Below, piece after piece: positions 6,246-7,158 of a DNA stretch of 7,158 bases. The notes below the pieces were generated by a model. It was not told the DNA's origin, searched no databases, and was given only the letters and a program-made list of their open reading frames with translations. This stretch comes from Ruminococcus sp. (lineage in GTDB: Bacteria > Bacillota > Clostridia > Oscillospirales > Acutalibacteraceae). The position numbers were made by a program, and so were the translations under genes. The stretch is from NCBI GenBank assembly GCA_004556705.1, contig SFGA01000056.1:1-7158 (forward strand), in the 5' to 3' direction. Numbering within the stretch: position 1 is the first letter of the stretch; the number at the start of each line of letters is the position of its first letter.

Positions 6246-6280
6246 AATCCCGTTCATACTGACGTGTGGACGGGATTTTT
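6246..6280 (+). terminator. rho-independent terminator after the GH3 gene
   Basis: AATCCCGT (6246-6253) pairs perfectly with ACGGGATT (6270-6277), and six further pairs (two of them G-U) bring the stem to 14 bp around a TGAC loop. TTTTT (6276-6280) follows. It starts 23 nt after the GH3 stop codon. Confidence 0.88.
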
Positions 6281-6301
6281 ATATTTCAAAATACGTTTTT
6301 A

Positions 6302-6330
6302 TTTACATTGAATGCAAAATGCGGTAAAAT
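6302..6330 (+). promoter_or_regulatory. promoter of the ttcA-like gene, with a very short leader
   Basis: TTTACA (6302-6307) and TAAAAT (6325-6330) are separated by 17 bp, each matching consensus at five of six positions. Start would be near 6337, about 10 nt before the ATG at 6347. This also excludes the longer in-frame GTG start at 6266, which lies inside the preceding terminator. Confidence 0.65.
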
Positions 6331-6346
6331 ATTTTACGGTGATTTA

Positions 6347-7057
6347 ATGAAACAACTTTTGAGCCTTACGAGGGCGGCGGTTGACAAATACAATATGATC
6401 GACGAGGGAGACAGAATTGCCGTCGGTGTTTCGGGCGGTAAGGACTCGCTTGTCCTTTTGTACGCTCTTGCAAGACTTAGGGAGTTTTATCCGAAAAAAT
6501 TTGAGGTTGTGGCGATAACGCTTGACTATCGCTTCAATTTTGAGGACGGAGATTTCAGCCGTGTTCAGACGCTTTGCGATGAATTGGGCGTTGAGTATAT
6601 AGTCAAGAAAACAGACCTTTACAAAGTGATTTTTGTTGACAGAAAAGAAAAAAATCCCTGCTCGCTTTGCGCTAAAATGCGCAGGGGAATACTGCACGAT
6701 ACAGCTAAAGAGGCAGGATGCAATAAAATTGCTCTCGGACATCATTTGGACGATGCGGCACAGACCGTTATAATGAATCTTTTTAACGGCGGAACGATAG
6801 GCTGCTTCTCGCCTGTTTCATATCTGTCGAATAAAGATTTGTATTTGATACGCCCTATGATTTTCTGCTATGAAAAGGACGTTGCAAGGGCGGCAAGCCG
6901 TCTTGAATTGCCGATAGTAAAGAGCAAATGCCCTGCCGATAAGGTTACGCAGAGGCAGACAGTCAAGGAGCTTTTGCTTTCGCTTGAAAAGGACTATCCG
7001 CAGCTTCGAAAAAAAATTGTCGGCGCATTGCAAAGGGGAGAGGTTGACGGCTGGTAA
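6347..7057 (+). CDS. ttcA: TtcA-like tRNA 2-thiocytidine synthetase (PP-loop ATPase)
   Basis: This is a cytoplasmic tRNA-modifying enzyme of the TtcA/TilS N-type ATP-pyrophosphatase family. TtcA activates cytidine 32 of certain tRNAs with ATP and replaces its 2-oxygen with sulfur, using an iron-sulfur cluster. The PP-loop SGGKDS is at 29-34. NPCSLCAKMRRG (103-114) gives Cys105 and Cys108, and LGHHLDDAAQTVIMNLF (130-146) is a family signature. Cys195 in KSKCPADK is a plausible third cluster ligand, matching the three-Cys arrangement known for TtcA. At 236 residues it is much shorter than the Escherichia coli enzyme (about 311), mainly at the C-terminal end, where the usual CNLCGSQ-like segment is replaced. 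The start at 6347 has a close GGTGA site (4-nt spacer). It is monocistronic as far as visible. A related thiolase with a different tRNA target cannot be excluded. Confidence 0.82.
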   Translation: MKQLLSLTRAAVDKYNMIDEGDRIAVGVSGGKDSLVLLYALARLREFYPKKFEVVAITLDYRFNFEDGDFSRVQTLCDELGVEYIVKKTDLYKVIFVDRKEKNPCSLCAKMRRGILHDTAKEAGCNKIALGHHLDDAAQTVIMNLFNGGTIGCFSPVSYLSNKDLYLIRPMIFCYEKDVARAASRLELPIVKSKCPADKVTQRQTVKELLLSLEKDYPQLRKKIVGALQRGEVDGW

Positions 7058-7089
7058 TCATCTGCGTTGTAAATAGATGTGACCCATTT

Positions 7090-7117
7090 TTGATAAAAAA
7101 ATAAGTCAAAATATAGT
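7090..7117 (+). promoter_or_regulatory. candidate promoter for a gene beyond the window
   Basis: TTGATA (7090-7095) is followed after 16 bp by TATAGT (7112-7117). A transcript would start near 7124, leaving at least 35 nt of leader in the window with no start codon or clear ribosome binding site. The downstream gene is not visible. Confidence 0.5.
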
Positions 7118-7158
7118 ACAATGTTTTTGAACGCCTTTTGAGTGGAGCGTAGCGGAAT

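Noticed and set aside
6266..6346. Longer N-terminus of the ttcA-like protein from GTG 6266
   Set aside because: The extra codons run through the GH3 terminator and the predicted promoter, and the added residues are not family-like.
7059..7091. Terminator after the ttcA-like gene
   Set aside because: CATCT and AGATG pair over just 5 bp with an 11-nt loop, and the T-run is 7 nt away from the stem, so it is not convincing.

Overview
The window looks like chromosomal DNA from an anaerobic, low-to-mid GC Gram-positive bacterium of the Clostridia, most likely a gut Ruminococcaceae/Oscillospiraceae-type organism. This is inferred from strong GAGGT-type ribosome binding sites, very AT-rich spacers, a SigH-like sigma factor with a TTG start, a CxxC zinc-ribbon protein of a type common in Firmicutes, and a glycoside hydrolase family 3 (GH3) enzyme with the reversed domain order known from Ruminococcus and Butyrivibrio beta-glucosidases. 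No mobile element, CRISPR array, tRNA or rRNA is visible.

Layout. Positions 1-224 are a divergent intergenic region. A gene that leaves the window on the minus strand starts at 15. Its probable promoter is overlapped by a perfect 15-bp inverted repeat (52-87), which looks like an operator. The promoter of the first plus-strand gene is at 170-197. Then follow an alpha-phosphohexomutase (phosphoglucomutase type, 225-1946), a 32-codon membrane-peptide gene (1970-2068) and a hairpin terminator. Next is a well-formed extended -10 promoter driving a SigH-like sigma factor (2240-2815), followed by a four-CxxC zinc-ribbon protein (2908-3189) and a strong terminator. The largest locus (3494-6222) encodes a secreted, membrane-anchored GH3 glycosidase. 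Its sugar-binding/acid-base domain comes before the FnIII-like domain and the TIM barrel. Its reading frame is broken once, near 4603, by what looks like one missing base. A third terminator is followed by a promoter with a roughly 10-nt leader and a short TtcA-like tRNA thiolase (6347-7057). The last 100 bases hold a promoter for a gene beyond the window.

How the genes relate. The hexomutase could feed glucose released by a beta-glucosidase into the glucose-1-phosphate/glucose-6-phosphate pool, but terminators and separate promoters show that the two are not one operon. The window is mostly ordinary housekeeping and fibre-degradation genes. The points that deserve attention are the GH3 frame break and permuted architecture, the unlisted 32-residue membrane peptide, and the operator-like repeat at the left edge.
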